The notes: generated by a model from the letters alone, not told the origin. Shown: positions 18,974 through 28,614, counted from the first letter of the stretch. The stretch: DNA of 64,000 nt from CAIWHR01 sp963741355 (GCA_963741355.1 CAVUIG010000003.1:257096-321095); one strand, 5' to 3'. Translations and numbers: made by a program.

Positions 18974-20689
18974 ATGAGTGCAATCCCTGCCCGAACCGCG
19001 GCCGAATGGATCGCCGAGTTTGTCGTCGCGCGCGGCGTTGACCGCGTGTACGGCCTCCAGGGCGGCCACATCCAGCCGATCTGGGACCACCTGTTCCAGC
19101 GCAAAGTGCGGATCGTCGACGTGCGCGATGAGGGCGCCGCCGTACACATGGCGCACTGCCATGCGGTGCTGACGGGCGAGGTGGGCATCGCGCTCGTGAC
19201 CGCGGGGCCCGGCGTCACCAACTGCGTGACGGCAATCGCCAATGCGCAGCTCGAGCGCGCTCCGGTCCTGCTGATCGGCGGCTGCGCGCCGATACCGCAG
19301 GACGACCTCGGTCCGCTGCAGGGCATCGACCACGTCTCGATCATGAAGCCCGTGACGCGCAGCGCCCGCACGCTGCGAACGGCCGACAACCTGCTGCGCG
19401 ACCTCGACAAGGCGTGGTCGACCGCAATGGGCGACGGCAATCCGCCGGGGCCGGTGTACGTGGAGATTCCGACCGACGTGTTGCGCATGCGCGTCCCGCC
19501 GGGGATCGTGCTTCCGGAATACCTCGCGCCGAAGGCGCCGCGCCGCATCCCGCCCGAACCCCAGCATGTCGCGCGCGCGGCCGCTCTGATCGCTGCGGCG
19601 CGCCGGCCGCTCGTCCTCACCGGCCGCGGTGCGATGGGCAATGCAACGGAGCTCACGCGCTTTCTCGATGCGAGCGGCGCACTGTATCTCGACACGCAGG
19701 AGAGCCGCGGCCTCGTGCCCGGCACGCACCCGTCGTTCGTCGGCGCAGTGCGCGCCCGTGTGATGAAGGAAGCCGACCTCGTCGTCGCGATCGGTCGCAA
19801 GCTCGATTACCAGACCGGCTACGGCTCGCCGGCGGTGTTTCCGAACGCGCGCTGGATCCGCATTGCCGATAATGCGGAGGAGCTGCGGGAGAACCGGCGA
19901 GGGGAAGCGGAGCTGTTTGCGCATCCTGGTCTGGCGCTTGAAGCGATGACCGCGAGCCTGCCCGCGCGGGGCGCGGTAGACACCGCCTGGACGAAGAGCA
20001 TGCGCGACGAGCACCTGCGCCGCTCGGCAAAATACGCGGATGAGCTCGCGCGTGCGCCGGCTGGCAACGACGGCCACATGCACCCCAATCGGATCTTCGC
20101 CGCACTGCGCAAGGTCCTGGCCCCGGATGCGATCACGATCGCCGACGGCGGCGACATCCTGAGCTTCGCGCGTCTCGGACTCGACGCGCCCCGCACCTAC
20201 CTCGATGCCGGAACGTTCGGCTGTCTCGGGGTCGGCACTCCGTTCGGTGTCGCGGCGGCGCTGCTTCATCCCGGCCGACAAGTTGTCGTGGTCAGCGGCG
20301 ACGGCGCATTCGGCATCAATGCGATGGAGATCGACAGCGCAAAGCGACACGGCGCCAAGGCGGTTTTCATCATCGCCAACAACGCGGCGTGGAACATCGA
20401 GCGGCTCGACCAGCAGATGAATTACGGCGGCCGCGTCGTCGGCACCACGCTCGCCTGGAGCGATTACGCCGGCATGGCGCGCGCGTTCGGTCTGCATGCC
20501 GAGCGCGTGACGGATCCGGATCGGCTCGAGGGCGCGCTCCGGGAGGCATTCACCAAGGCCCCGGCCTTGCTCGACGTGGTCGTGACGCAGGATGCGCTCA
20601 GTTCCGACGCCGGCAAGGGGCTCGGCTGGGTGCCCGACTATCAGGCGCTCACCGCCTGGGACGACGCCGAGAAGGAGCGCCGGCGGTGA
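18974..20689 (+). CDS. Thiamine diphosphate-dependent enzyme, acetolactate synthase-like
   Basis: This 571-aa protein has the three-domain layout of the acetolactate synthase / benzoylformate decarboxylase superfamily. The N-terminal domain contains the catalytic Glu in VRDEGAAVHMAHCHA. The C-terminal domain has the ThDP motif SGDGAFGINAMEI ending in IIANNAAWN. The reaction cannot be fixed from sequence; a lyase or decarboxylase on a 2-oxo or 2-hydroxyacyl-CoA substrate is possible. It overlaps the next gene, an acyl-CoA synthetase, by GTGA, so the two products probably act in one pathway. The start at 18974 follows GGAGGT. Confidence 0.85.
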   Translation: MSAIPARTAAEWIAEFVVARGVDRVYGLQGGHIQPIWDHLFQRKVRIVDVRDEGAAVHMAHCHAVLTGEVGIALVTAGPGVTNCVTAIANAQLERAPVLLIGGCAPIPQDDLGPLQGIDHVSIMKPVTRSARTLRTADNLLRDLDKAWSTAMGDGNPPGPVYVEIPTDVLRMRVPPGIVLPEYLAPKAPRRIPPEPQHVARAAALIAAARRPLVLTGRGAMGNATELTRFLDASGALYLDTQESRGLVPGTHPSFVGAVRARVMKEADLVVAIGRKLDYQTGYGSPAVFPNARWIRIADNAEELRENRRGEAELFAHPGLALEAMTASLPARGAVDTAWTKSMRDEHLRRSAKYADELARAPAGNDGHMHPNRIFAALRKVLAPDAITIADGGDILSFARLGLDAPRTYLDAGTFGCLGVGTPFGVAAALLHPGRQVVVVSGDGAFGINAMEIDSAKRHGAKAVFIIANNAAWNIERLDQQMNYGGRVVGTTLAWSDYAGMARAFGLHAERVTDPDRLEGALREAFTKAPALLDVVVTQDALSSDAGKGLGWVPDYQALTAWDDAEKERRR

Positions 20690-22243
20690 GCGGAGTCCTC
20701 AACCTCGGCGAGATTGTCGGGGCGCATGCGCGCCTTTCGCCGGACAAGATCGCGGCGCGCGACTCGCGCCGTGCGATTACGTTCGCGCAGTGGAATGCGC
20801 GCGCCTGTCGGCTCGCCAACGCACTGCTCGGGCTGGGTCTGCAGAAGGGCGATCGAGTCGCGCTGCTTGCGCACAACCGACTCGAGTGGATGGAGATCTA
20901 CGTCGCGCTGGCGAAGGCCGGGCTGGTGGCGGTGCCCATCAATTTCCGGTTGGTCGGGACCGAGATCAGCTACATCGCCGAGCACTGCGGCGCGCGAGCG
21001 TTCATCGTCGAGGACGAGCTGATCGACAGCGTCGAAGGTATCCGCAACGACCTTGCCATTCCCGCGAGCGGCTGGATCCGGATCGGCGACGGCGCGCGGC
21101 CGGGATGGACCGCCTTGCGAGGCGTTGATCGCCTCCGCTTCGGATTCCGAGCCCGGTGCGAGCGTGCTGCCAACCGACACGTGGGCGCTGATGTACACGT
21201 CGGGCACCACCGGCAAGCCCAAGGGAGCGATTCGAAACCATCAGGGCAGTGCGCTGATCTCGCTGGTGACGGCGCTCGACATGGGGCTCACGCGCGAAGA
21301 CACCGCGCTGCTCGTCATGCCGATGTGCCACGCGAATTCGCTCTACTTCGCATTCACGTTCACCTACCTGGGCGCCACGTGCGTCGTCGACGACCACAGG
21401 CATTTCGATCCGGAGGCGCTCCTCGCGACGATGGCGTCGCAGCGCGTCACGTTCACATCGCTCGTCCCCACGCACTACATCATGACGCTCGGCCTTCCGG
21501 ACAAGGTAAAGGCCGCCTACGACGTCGGCCATGTGCGCAAGCTGATGATCTCGTCCGCGCCGGCGCGCAAGGACACCAAGCTCGCGATCCTCGACCATTT
21601 CCGGAACTCGCAGCTCTACGAGCTCTACGGATCGACCGAGGCCGGCTGGGTGACGCTGCTGCGCCCCGACGAGCAGATCGACCACCTGGGCTCGGTCGGC
21701 CGCGAGTGGACGGGTTCCGCGCCAGTGAAGATGCTCGATGCGCACGGCCGCGAGGTTCGGGACGGCGAGGTCGGCGAGCTCTTCTCCTGCACGCCGTACA
21801 CCTTCGACGGCTACCTCAATGATCCCGGCAAGACCGCAGAATCGCTCCGCGGCGGCTACTGCAGCGTCGGCGACATGGGGCGGCGCGACGAGCATGGCTT
21901 CATTCATCTGGTCGACCGCAAGAGCAACATGATCATCAGCGGCGGCGAGAACGTCTATCCGAGCGAGGTCGAGAATCTGCTCGGCCGCTATCCCGGCGTC
22001 AAGGACGTCGCCGTCGTCGGCGTGCCGCACGAGAAATGGGGCGAGGCAGTCCACGCCGTCATCGTCATGCACGACGGCGCGCCGGCCAGCGAGTCCGCCG
22101 TCCTCGAGTGGTGCCGCGACAAGATCGCCGGCTACAAGCGGCCGCGCGCCGTGACGTTCATCGCCGAAGTCGAAATGCCGCGCACCGCCACCGGCAAGAT
22201 CCTTCACCGCGTGCTGCGCGAGCGCCTCGGCAGCGCGCGATGA
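20686..22243 (+). CDS. AMP-dependent acyl-CoA synthetase (one frameshift)
   Basis: This is an ANL-superfamily acyl-CoA ligase of about 518 aa. The P-loop-like motif YTSGTTGKPKGA, the A5 motif YELYGSTEAGW, the A7 region VGDMGRRDEHGFIHLVDR and the catalytic Lys motif PRTATGKILHRVLRE are all present. One extra base near 21116 breaks the frame between GWTA and EALIASASDSEPG. The GTG start overlaps the preceding ThDP enzyme, which suggests that the ligase makes or activates its CoA-linked substrate. The acid substrate is unknown. Confidence 0.87.
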
Positions 22244-22384
22244 GACCGGCCGCGATTCCAGTTGTTCCGGCATGGCGCAAGGCTGGATTGCTCGCGCTCC
22301 TGCTTCAGCATCGGGCCGCCGGTCGCGTCCATTCCGCCAAGTGGCGTCGGCGCCCTCTTGCGTTCGATGCGGGCGATACATATG

Positions 22385-22401
22385 ATGAGAATCATTCTCA
22401 T
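22385..22401 (+). promoter_or_regulatory. Fur-type iron-responsive operator
   Basis: ATGAGAATCATTCTCAT is a perfect 8-1-8 palindrome and fits the classical Fur box pattern (GATAATGATAATCATTATC-like). It lies 44 nt before the start of the FTR1-like fragment, the expected place for repression of an iron-uptake gene by Fur with Fe2+. Confidence 0.7.
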
Positions 22402-22444
22402 TCATGTTGGCGAATCGCGACCCTGCCAACTCGCGGATACCCCA

Positions 22445-22621
22445 ATGCTGCAGATCTTCGCCATTACGCTGCGGGAAGGCATCGAAACGTTCCTGATCGT
22501 GGCGATCACCGCCGGCATCCTGCGGCGGACCAGTCGCGCAGCGAAGCGCGTTGCTGGGCGGCGCAACGTAACCCGCCATTCGGCATCACCAGACGGTTTA
22601 CCTTCTACGGCTGACCCGTAA
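22445..22621 (+). pseudogene. Truncated FTR1-type iron permease (N-terminal remnant)
   Basis: The first 30 or so codons read MLQIFAITLREGIETFLIVAITAGILRRTSR (positions 22445 to about 22540). This is the first helix of an FTR1 iron permease with its REGxE iron-binding motif. After this the sequence loses similarity and stops at 22621, whereas FTR1 proteins have about 280 residues and seven helices. The remaining helices are absent from the window. The remnant still carries the upstream Fur-type operator. I conclude it is a deletion remnant. Confidence 0.65.
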
Positions 22622-22637
22622 CGGCAAGCCCTCGCAC

Positions 22638-22661
22638 GGCGCCGGTCGGTTTTCCGGCGCC
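22638..22661 (+). other. Hairpin immediately upstream of the dihaem peroxidase gene
   Basis: GGCGCCGG and CCGGCGCC pair perfectly around an 8-nt loop TCGGTTTT. The stem ends next to the GGAGG ribosome site of the next gene. It could terminate transcription from the Fur-controlled promoter poorly, or protect the mRNA end. No T-run follows the stem. Confidence 0.4.
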
Positions 22662-22671
22662 CGGAGGTGGT

Positions 22672-23901
22672 ATGGGCCAGCAGCGGCGCAAGACAATGCA
22701 GTTCAATCCGATACCGCGTACCGGGGTTGCCGGGTGGCTGGCCATCGCCGGCGTTGCCACGATTGTCGCGGCCTGGGGCGGAGCCGGCGGCGTAACGGGT
22801 ACCTCCGACGTCGTGCTGAGCCCCGCCGCCGCGTTGGGCGAAAAGATCTTCAACGACGCCAGTCTTTCGGCGTCGGGAAAGATGTCCTGCGCGACCTGCC
22901 ACGCGGCGGCCACCGCACACGCGAGCAACAATCCCAACATTGTCGTGCCCGCAGGCGGTGCTGCGCTCGCCAACCCCGGCTTTCGTAAAGCGCCGTCGCT
23001 GCGTTACCTCAGTCTGACGCCGGGCTTCCATTTCGATAAGGAACGCAAGCCGACCGGCGGCTTCAACCGCGACGGTCGCGCCGACTCGCTCTTCGAACAG
23101 GCGGAGCGTCCGTTCCTGGCCGCACACGAGATGGCCAACGAGAGCGTCGCTGCCGTGATCGATAAGGTCAGGGGCGCCTCCTATGCCAGCGAGTTTCGTC
23201 GCGTGTTCGGCGCGGGCATCCTAGACGCGCCGGACACAGCGTTCGACCGCGTCCGCTTCGCGCTGGCACGCTACCAGCTCGAGGACCCGGCATTTCATCC
23301 GTTCGACAGCAAGTACGACCTGTACCTCGCCCGGAAGGCGACCTTGACCGGCCGCGAGCTGCAGGGACTCAAGCTCTTCAACTTTCCGCACAAGGGCAAT
23401 TGCGCGGCGTGTCACCCGAACGAACGCGGTGCCGACGGGTCACCGCCGCTTTTCACCAATTTCACCTACGACAACGTCGGCGTGCCACGCAATCCCGCGA
23501 TCCCCGCGAACTCAGATTCAAGCTACTTCGATCTCGGGCTGTGCGGACCTTTGCGATCCGACCTCCCGAACCGCACTGATCTTTGCGGCATGTTCAAGGT
23601 CCCTACGTTGCGCAACGTGGCCATCACGGCCCCGTACTTCCACAATGGTCGCTTCAAGTCACTGAAGGAAGTCGTCGGTTTTTACGTCCGTCGTGACACG
23701 CATCCCGAAGAATGGTACCCGCTCGCGACGGACGGCAGCGTGAAGAAATTCGACGACCTGCCGCCCGCCTACCACCCGAACGTCAACACGACCGACGTTC
23801 CGTACAACCGGCACCCGGGCTATGCGCCTGCGCTCTCGCCGGACGAGATCGATCTCGTCGTCGAGTTCCTGCAAACGCTGACCGACGGCTATCGACCCTG
23901 A
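22672..23901 (+). CDS. Dihaem cytochrome c peroxidase / MauG-family protein
   Basis: This 409-aa protein has an N-terminal hydrophobic export signal (residues about 15-35) and two CxxCH haem sites: CATCH in the N-terminal half and CAACH in the middle. Family features also include FRKAPSLRYL, FKVPTLRNVAITAPYFHNG and the C-terminal LSPDEIDLVVEFLQTLTDGY. Members either reduce hydrogen peroxide in the periplasm or oxidise protein or metal partners, and the sequence does not decide between these roles. Its position behind an iron-uptake remnant could mean an original role beside iron import. Confidence 0.85.
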   Translation: MGQQRRKTMQFNPIPRTGVAGWLAIAGVATIVAAWGGAGGVTGTSDVVLSPAAALGEKIFNDASLSASGKMSCATCHAAATAHASNNPNIVVPAGGAALANPGFRKAPSLRYLSLTPGFHFDKERKPTGGFNRDGRADSLFEQAERPFLAAHEMANESVAAVIDKVRGASYASEFRRVFGAGILDAPDTAFDRVRFALARYQLEDPAFHPFDSKYDLYLARKATLTGRELQGLKLFNFPHKGNCAACHPNERGADGSPPLFTNFTYDNVGVPRNPAIPANSDSSYFDLGLCGPLRSDLPNRTDLCGMFKVPTLRNVAITAPYFHNGRFKSLKEVVGFYVRRDTHPEEWYPLATDGSVKKFDDLPPAYHPNVNTTDVPYNRHPGYAPALSPDEIDLVVEFLQTLTDGYRP

Positions 23902-24031
23902 CCAGGCGTACTTATGCGGATTGCGTTCCATCCGTCCCAAGATCGGACATCGGAAATCCAAATAGAGCGGGGTGGTCAGAGCGCCCGCGCTAAGCCAATG
24001 AAGACAATGGTTGGAATAGCGACCAATCCCC

Positions 24032-25186
24032 TTAGGGACCGGTCGCCCGCGGCCGCTTGCCGACCGTGACGTCGACCTCCAGCGCCTTGCGGTCGCGCCA
24101 CAGCTTCACGTGGGCATGCGTTTCGGGAGGCAGCTCGGCGATCCGCGACAGCATGACCTGCGTGTCGACGGTCGGCTTGCCGTCGATGTCGACGACGATG
24201 TCCTTGACCTGCATGCCGGCACGGTCGGCGGGCCCGTTCTTCACGAGCCCGCGGATCACCACGCCGCCGGTGCCGTCGTAGGCGAGCGCCTTGGCGATCT
24301 CCTCGCTCACGTCCTGCGGCTCGACGCCGAACCAGCCACGCGTCACTTCGCCGTTCTTGATGATCTGCTCCAGCACCGTGCGCGCGATCGACACGGGGAT
24401 CGCGAAGCCGATGCCGAGCGAGCCGCCGGACTGCGAGAAGATCGTGCTGTTGATGCCGATGAGGTTGCCCGAGGCGTCGATCAGCGCGCCGCCGGAATTG
24501 CCGGGGTTGATCGCGGCGTCGGTCTGGATGAAATCCTCGAAGCGGTTGATGCCGAGGTGATTGCGCCCGAGCGCGCTGACGATGCCCGACGTCACCGAGT
24601 TGCCGAAGCCGAACGGATTGCCGATCGCGAGCACCGCGTCGCCCACCTGCACGTGCTCGATCGATCCCAGCGTGATCGCGGGCAGGCCGGCTGCATCGGC
24701 CTTCAGCACGGCGAGGTCGGACTCCGGATCGGAGCCGCGGATCTTCGCCTTCAGGCGGCGGCCGTCCTGCAGCACGAGCTCGATGTCGTCGGCGCCGTCG
24801 ACGACGTGCTGGTTGGTGAGCACGTAGCCGTCGGGCGAGACGATCACGCCCGAGCCGAGACTCGTCTGCCGCTGCCGCGGCATCCGCTCGGCGAAGTCCG
24901 GAAAGTATCGGCGCAGCGTGTCGTCGTCGACCAGCGGATTGCGCTGACGCATCTCCTTGCTGGTGTAGATCGCGACCACCGCGGGCATCGCGCGCTTGGC
25001 GGCCTCGGCGAACGTCGAGCCCTTCTGTGGCGCCGTCGGCGTGACGATCTCCTGCAACAGGACCGTCGCGCCGCCGGGCGGCGTCACGCGCGGCAGCAGG
25101 TCGGGCCGCAGCGTCGCCACGACGAACAGCGCCGCGAGGCAAACGGTGGAGGCCTGCGCGAACAGCAGCCAGATTCTTCGGACCAC
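24032..25186 (-). CDS. DegS/HtrA-like periplasmic serine protease
   Basis: This 384-aa protein has one N-terminal membrane anchor (WLLFAQASTVCLAALFVVATL), a trypsin-like domain and a single PDZ domain. The triad is visible: His in VLTNQHVVDGAD, Asp in PESDLAVLKAD and Ser in NPGNSGGALID. One PDZ and the uncleaved anchor fit the DegS/AlgW type, which senses misfolded outer-membrane proteins and cuts an anti-sigma factor. The GTG start at 25186 gives MVRRIWLLFAQ. It lies back to back with petA, as in many betaproteobacteria. Confidence 0.9.
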   Translation of the reverse strand: MVRRIWLLFAQASTVCLAALFVVATLRPDLLPRVTPPGGATVLLQEIVTPTAPQKGSTFAEAAKRAMPAVVAIYTSKEMRQRNPLVDDDTLRRYFPDFAERMPRQRQTSLGSGVIVSPDGYVLTNQHVVDGADDIELVLQDGRRLKAKIRGSDPESDLAVLKADAAGLPAITLGSIEHVQVGDAVLAIGNPFGFGNSVTSGIVSALGRNHLGINRFEDFIQTDAAINPGNSGGALIDASGNLIGINSTIFSQSGGSLGIGFAIPVSIARTVLEQIIKNGEVTRGWFGVEPQDVSEEIAKALAYDGTGGVVIRGLVKNGPADRAGMQVKDIVVDIDGKPTVDTQVMLSRIAELPPETHAHVKLWRDRKALEVDVTVGKRPRATGP

Positions 25187-25618
25187 GGGGTCTTTGCGGC
25201 GGGGGAGTGAACGGCAATTATAGTCAGTGGGACTCGGCGCCGACCGACCGCGCGTACGCCGGCATGCCACGCCTGTTGGATGGTCCTGCGATCGCGCCGT
25301 TCCGCGCCGTCCCCGATAGGGCCATTGTCGCGTGGAGACCGCGCGCCCGCGTCCGCGTCGATGACTCGAAAACGCGGGCCGCCGGGATCGGTTGACCGCG
25401 GGTCGTGGAATCGCGTTTCACCGTGATGCGGGCTCGATTCTTGCGCCGCGGCGCGCCGCCGGCCCGGCGCCGGAGGGCGCCGCCATCTTGCTGATCTCAC
25501 TCGGCTTTTCCTGGTTTTCCGGAGGAAAAGCTTCCGGCGAGCGGGCCCAATCCCTTATAATCGACAGGTTTGCGAAGGTCGAGTGAATCTTCCGATCAGA
25601 ACCCCGGGGCGCAGCGAC
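25187..25618. promoter_or_regulatory. Divergent promoter region between the protease and petABC
   Basis: This is 432 nt without a gene. On the + strand TATAAT at 25556-25561 lies 58 nt before petA and is a good -10 box, with only a poor -35 (TTCCGG). On the - strand TATAAT is formed at 25217-25222, about 31 nt before the protease start. Nothing else is recognised in the gap. Confidence 0.5.
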
Positions 25619-26218
25619 ATGGCGGACGGCAGTGTGGACAAGGGCAAGCGCCGCTTCCTGATCGGCGCCACGAGCGTCGTCGGCGGAATCGGCGGCGTGG
25701 CGGCGGCGACGCCGTTCGTGATGGCGCTATTTCCCAGCGAGCGCGCCAAGGCGGCCGGCGCGCCGGTCGAGGTGGAAATCGGCAAGATCGAGCCCGGCCA
25801 GCAGATCACCGTCGAATGGCGCGGCAAGGTCGTCTGGCTCGTCAACCGCACGGCGGCGATGCTGGAGACGCTGCCCAAGCTCGACAGCAAGCTCGCCGAT
25901 CCGAACTCGGACGTGCTGCAACAGCCCCCTTACTGCAAGAACGAGACGCGCTCGATCAAGCCCGAGATGTGGGTCGCGGTCGGCATCTGCACCCACCTCG
26001 GATGCTCGCCGACGTTTCGTCCCGAGCCGGCGCCGGCCGACCTCGGCCCCGATTGGCTCGGCGGCTACTTCTGCCCCTGCCACCAGTCGAAGTTCGACCT
26101 CGCCGGCCGCGTCTACAAGGGCGTGCCGGCGCCGACCAATCTCGTCATCCCGCCGTACAAGTACCTGACCGAGACCAAGATCCTCATCGGCGTCGGCGAA
26201 GACGGCAAGTCGGCGTGA
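25619..26218 (+). CDS. petA: Ubiquinol-cytochrome c reductase, Rieske iron-sulfur subunit
   Basis: PetA (199 aa) carries the 2Fe-2S cluster of the cytochrome bc1 complex. The cluster ligands are in CTHLGCSP and CPCHQSKFD. The N-terminus has a twin-arginine-type signal (KRRFLIGATSVVGGIGG), so export should use the TatABC system encoded upstream. The ATG at 25619 was chosen over an in-frame GTG at 25583 because it places the signal at residue 8. It heads petABC. Confidence 0.95.
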   Translation: MADGSVDKGKRRFLIGATSVVGGIGGVAAATPFVMALFPSERAKAAGAPVEVEIGKIEPGQQITVEWRGKVVWLVNRTAAMLETLPKLDSKLADPNSDVLQQPPYCKNETRSIKPEMWVAVGICTHLGCSPTFRPEPAPADLGPDWLGGYFCPCHQSKFDLAGRVYKGVPAPTNLVIPPYKYLTETKILIGVGEDGKSA

Positions 26219-26231
26219 GCGGAGCGCGGCC

Positions 26232-27524
26232 ATGGAAAAAATCCTGAACTGGATCGACGCCCGTTACAAATGGGTCGACGCGCGCTTCCCGCTGACGGCC
26301 CTCTGGGAGTCGCAGTGGGGCAAGTACGTCGCGCCGAAGAACTTCAACTTCTGGTACTACTTCGGCTCGCTGGCGGCGTTCGTGCTGGTGATCCAGATCG
26401 TGACCGGCATCTTCCTCACGATGAGCTACAAGGCCGACGCGGCGAAGGCGTTCGAGTCGGTCGAGTACATCATGCGCGACGTCTCGTGGGGATGGCTGAT
26501 CCGCTACATGCACTCCACCGGCGCGTCGATGTTCTTCGTCGTCGTCTACCTGCACATGTTCCGCGGGCTGATGTACGGCAGCTACCGCAAGCCGCGCGAG
26601 CTCACCTGGATCTTCGGCTGCCTCATCTACCTCTGCCTCATGGGCGAGGCGTTCTTCGGCTACCTCCTGCCGTGGGGACAGATGTCGTACTGGGGCGCGC
26701 AGGTGATCGTCAACCTGTTCTCCGCGGTGCCGTTCATCGGCGAGGACCTGAGCATCTGGATCCGCGGCGACTACACGATCTCCGACATCACGCTGAACCG
26801 CTTCTTCGCGTTCCACGTGATCGCGATGCCGCTGGTGCTGCTGGGGCTCGTCGCCGCGCATCTCATGGCGCTGCACGAGACCGGCTCGAACAACCCGGAT
26901 GGCATCGAGATCAAGCAGCAGCCGAAGGATCCCGCGACCGGATTGCCGCTCGACGGCATCTACTCGCACCCGTACTACACGGTGAAGGATACGGTCGGCG
27001 TCATCGCCTTCCTGGTGGTGTTCTCGATCATCGTGTTCTTCGTTCCCGACATGGGCGGCTATTTCCTCGAGGCCAACAACTTCATCCCGGCCGATCCGCT
27101 GAAGACGCCCGAGCACATCGCGCCGGTCTGGTACTTCACGCCGTACTACGCGATGCTCCGCGCCGTGCCGTCGTTCCTCGGCAGCCAGGTCTGGGGCGTC
27201 ATCGTGATGGGCGTCGCCGTGCTGATCTTCTTCTTCATGCCGTGGCTCGACAAGAGCCCGGTGAAATCGATCCGCTACCGCGGCTCGCTGTACAAGGGCG
27301 CTCTGGCGGCCTTCGTCGTGTCGTTCCTCATCCTGGGTTACCTCGGCGTCGTGCCGGTGACCGTGTGGGGCCAGTTCGCCGACGGATTCCCGCTGTACGC
27401 GGCCGATCGCGCGACCGTCGTGGCGCGGGTGCTCACCATCGTCTACTTCCTCTTCTTCGCGCTGATGCCGTGGTACACGGCGATCGACAAGACGAAGCCG
27501 GTGCCGGAAAGGGTGACGGAATGA
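26232..27524 (+). CDS. petB: Cytochrome b subunit of the bc1 complex
   Basis: PetB (430 aa) is the eight-helix cytochrome b that carries two haems b and both quinone sites. Typical segments are GWLIRYMHSTGASMFFVVVYLHMFRG, GYLLPWGQMSYWGAQVI, FFAFHVIAMPLVL and the Qo motif PxxW-like PEHIAPVWYFTPYYAMLRA. The stop overlaps the petC start by ATGA. Confidence 0.97.
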   Translation: MEKILNWIDARYKWVDARFPLTALWESQWGKYVAPKNFNFWYYFGSLAAFVLVIQIVTGIFLTMSYKADAAKAFESVEYIMRDVSWGWLIRYMHSTGASMFFVVVYLHMFRGLMYGSYRKPRELTWIFGCLIYLCLMGEAFFGYLLPWGQMSYWGAQVIVNLFSAVPFIGEDLSIWIRGDYTISDITLNRFFAFHVIAMPLVLLGLVAAHLMALHETGSNNPDGIEIKQQPKDPATGLPLDGIYSHPYYTVKDTVGVIAFLVVFSIIVFFVPDMGGYFLEANNFIPADPLKTPEHIAPVWYFTPYYAMLRAVPSFLGSQVWGVIVMGVAVLIFFFMPWLDKSPVKSIRYRGSLYKGALAAFVVSFLILGYLGVVPVTVWGQFADGFPLYAADRATVVARVLTIVYFLFFALMPWYTAIDKTKPVPERVTE

Positions 27525-28357
27525 AGCGCGCATTCGCTGTCCTCCTCGGGGCGCTCCTGTTCGCCGGCGCGGCAATGGCGTCGGGAGGCGCCGATCTGCG
27601 CATGGAGCCCGCGCTCGTCAACCGCCTCGACGACGCGTCGCTGCAGCGCGGCGCGCGCACGTTCGTCAACTACTGCCTCAATTGCCACGGCGCGAAGTAC
27701 ATGCGCTACAACCGGCTGACCGACCTCGGCATCGACCTGCCGATGGTGCAGGACAACCTCATCTTCACCGGCAAGTTCGATCCCAAGGCGGCAAAGCTCG
27801 AGTGGCTGCCGACCAAGATCGGCGACACGATGACGATCGCGATGCAGCCGGCCGACGCCAAGGAATGGCTGAAGATCGTGCCGCCCGACCTGACGGTCGA
27901 GGCCCGCGTGCGCGGCACCGACTGGCTGTACAACTATTTTCTCGCCTTCTACCGCGACGATTCGGCCGCGAGCGGCTGGAACAACCTCGTGTTTCCCAAC
28001 GTCGGCATGCCGCATGTGCTGTGGCAGTCGGGCGGCGTCAACCGCCTGGTCAGCACCGAGTACGACGATCACGAGAAGGCGCAGGCCGCCGCGATCGGCG
28101 CCAAGAGCCTCGTGCTGCTGGCGCCCGCGAAGAACAACAAGTACGTGGTCGAGACGCTCGAGGTGGAGACGCCCGGGACGCTCACGCCGGCCGAGTACCA
28201 GCGCATGGTGAGCGACCTCGTCAATTTCCTGGACTACATGGCGGAGCCGGCCAAGAACAAGCGCATCCGCCTCGGGCTCGTCGTGCTCCTCTACCTCGGC
28301 GTGCTGTTCTTCTTTGCCTACTGGCTCAAACACGAATACTGGAAGGACGTCCACTAG
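27521..28357 (+). CDS. petC: Cytochrome c1 subunit of the bc1 complex
   Basis: PetC (278 aa) takes electrons from the Rieske protein and passes them to soluble cytochrome c. It has a signal peptide (to about ALLFAGAAMA), one haem site CLNCH, the axial Met region FPNVGMPHVLW and a C-terminal membrane anchor LGLVVLLYLGVLFFFAYWLKH. Length and order petA-petB-petC are normal. Confidence 0.96.
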   Translation: MKRAFAVLLGALLFAGAAMASGGADLRMEPALVNRLDDASLQRGARTFVNYCLNCHGAKYMRYNRLTDLGIDLPMVQDNLIFTGKFDPKAAKLEWLPTKIGDTMTIAMQPADAKEWLKIVPPDLTVEARVRGTDWLYNYFLAFYRDDSAASGWNNLVFPNVGMPHVLWQSGGVNRLVSTEYDDHEKAQAAAIGAKSLVLLAPAKNNKYVVETLEVETPGTLTPAEYQRMVSDLVNFLDYMAEPAKNKRIRLGLVVLLYLGVLFFFAYWLKHEYWKDVH

Positions 28358-28389
28358 CGACGATCGTAAAGCTGCTGCGGGGCCGGTCT

Positions 28390-28480
28390 GCGTCGTTGCC
28401 CGGCCGCTCGGAATCCTCATGTACTGCCGTGTACATTCCGGTTCCTCGCGACCTCGCGCCTGGCATCCCGGCCTCCTCGC
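28390..28480. repeat. Possible extragenic palindromic sequence
   Basis: Between petC and sspA, GTACTGCCGTGTAC (about 28421-28434) sits within CTCGGAATCC...GGTTCCTCGC-like flanks. The layout is similar to the centre of the element at 4502-4644 (GTACGTGCCTGTAC, flanked by CTCG). Two examples suggest a dispersed extragenic repeat, but identity is low. Confidence 0.3.
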
Positions 28481-28614
28481 GACGCTTTCCGATTCGCCGC
28501 TGAGAACAGGCGGCGCCCCAACATCGAATACAACGGAAGCGGATTCGGCTTCCGGCGAGATCCGGCGAAACATCCCAATCGCGCGACCCGCCACCGCGCG
28601 AGGAGAAAACAATC

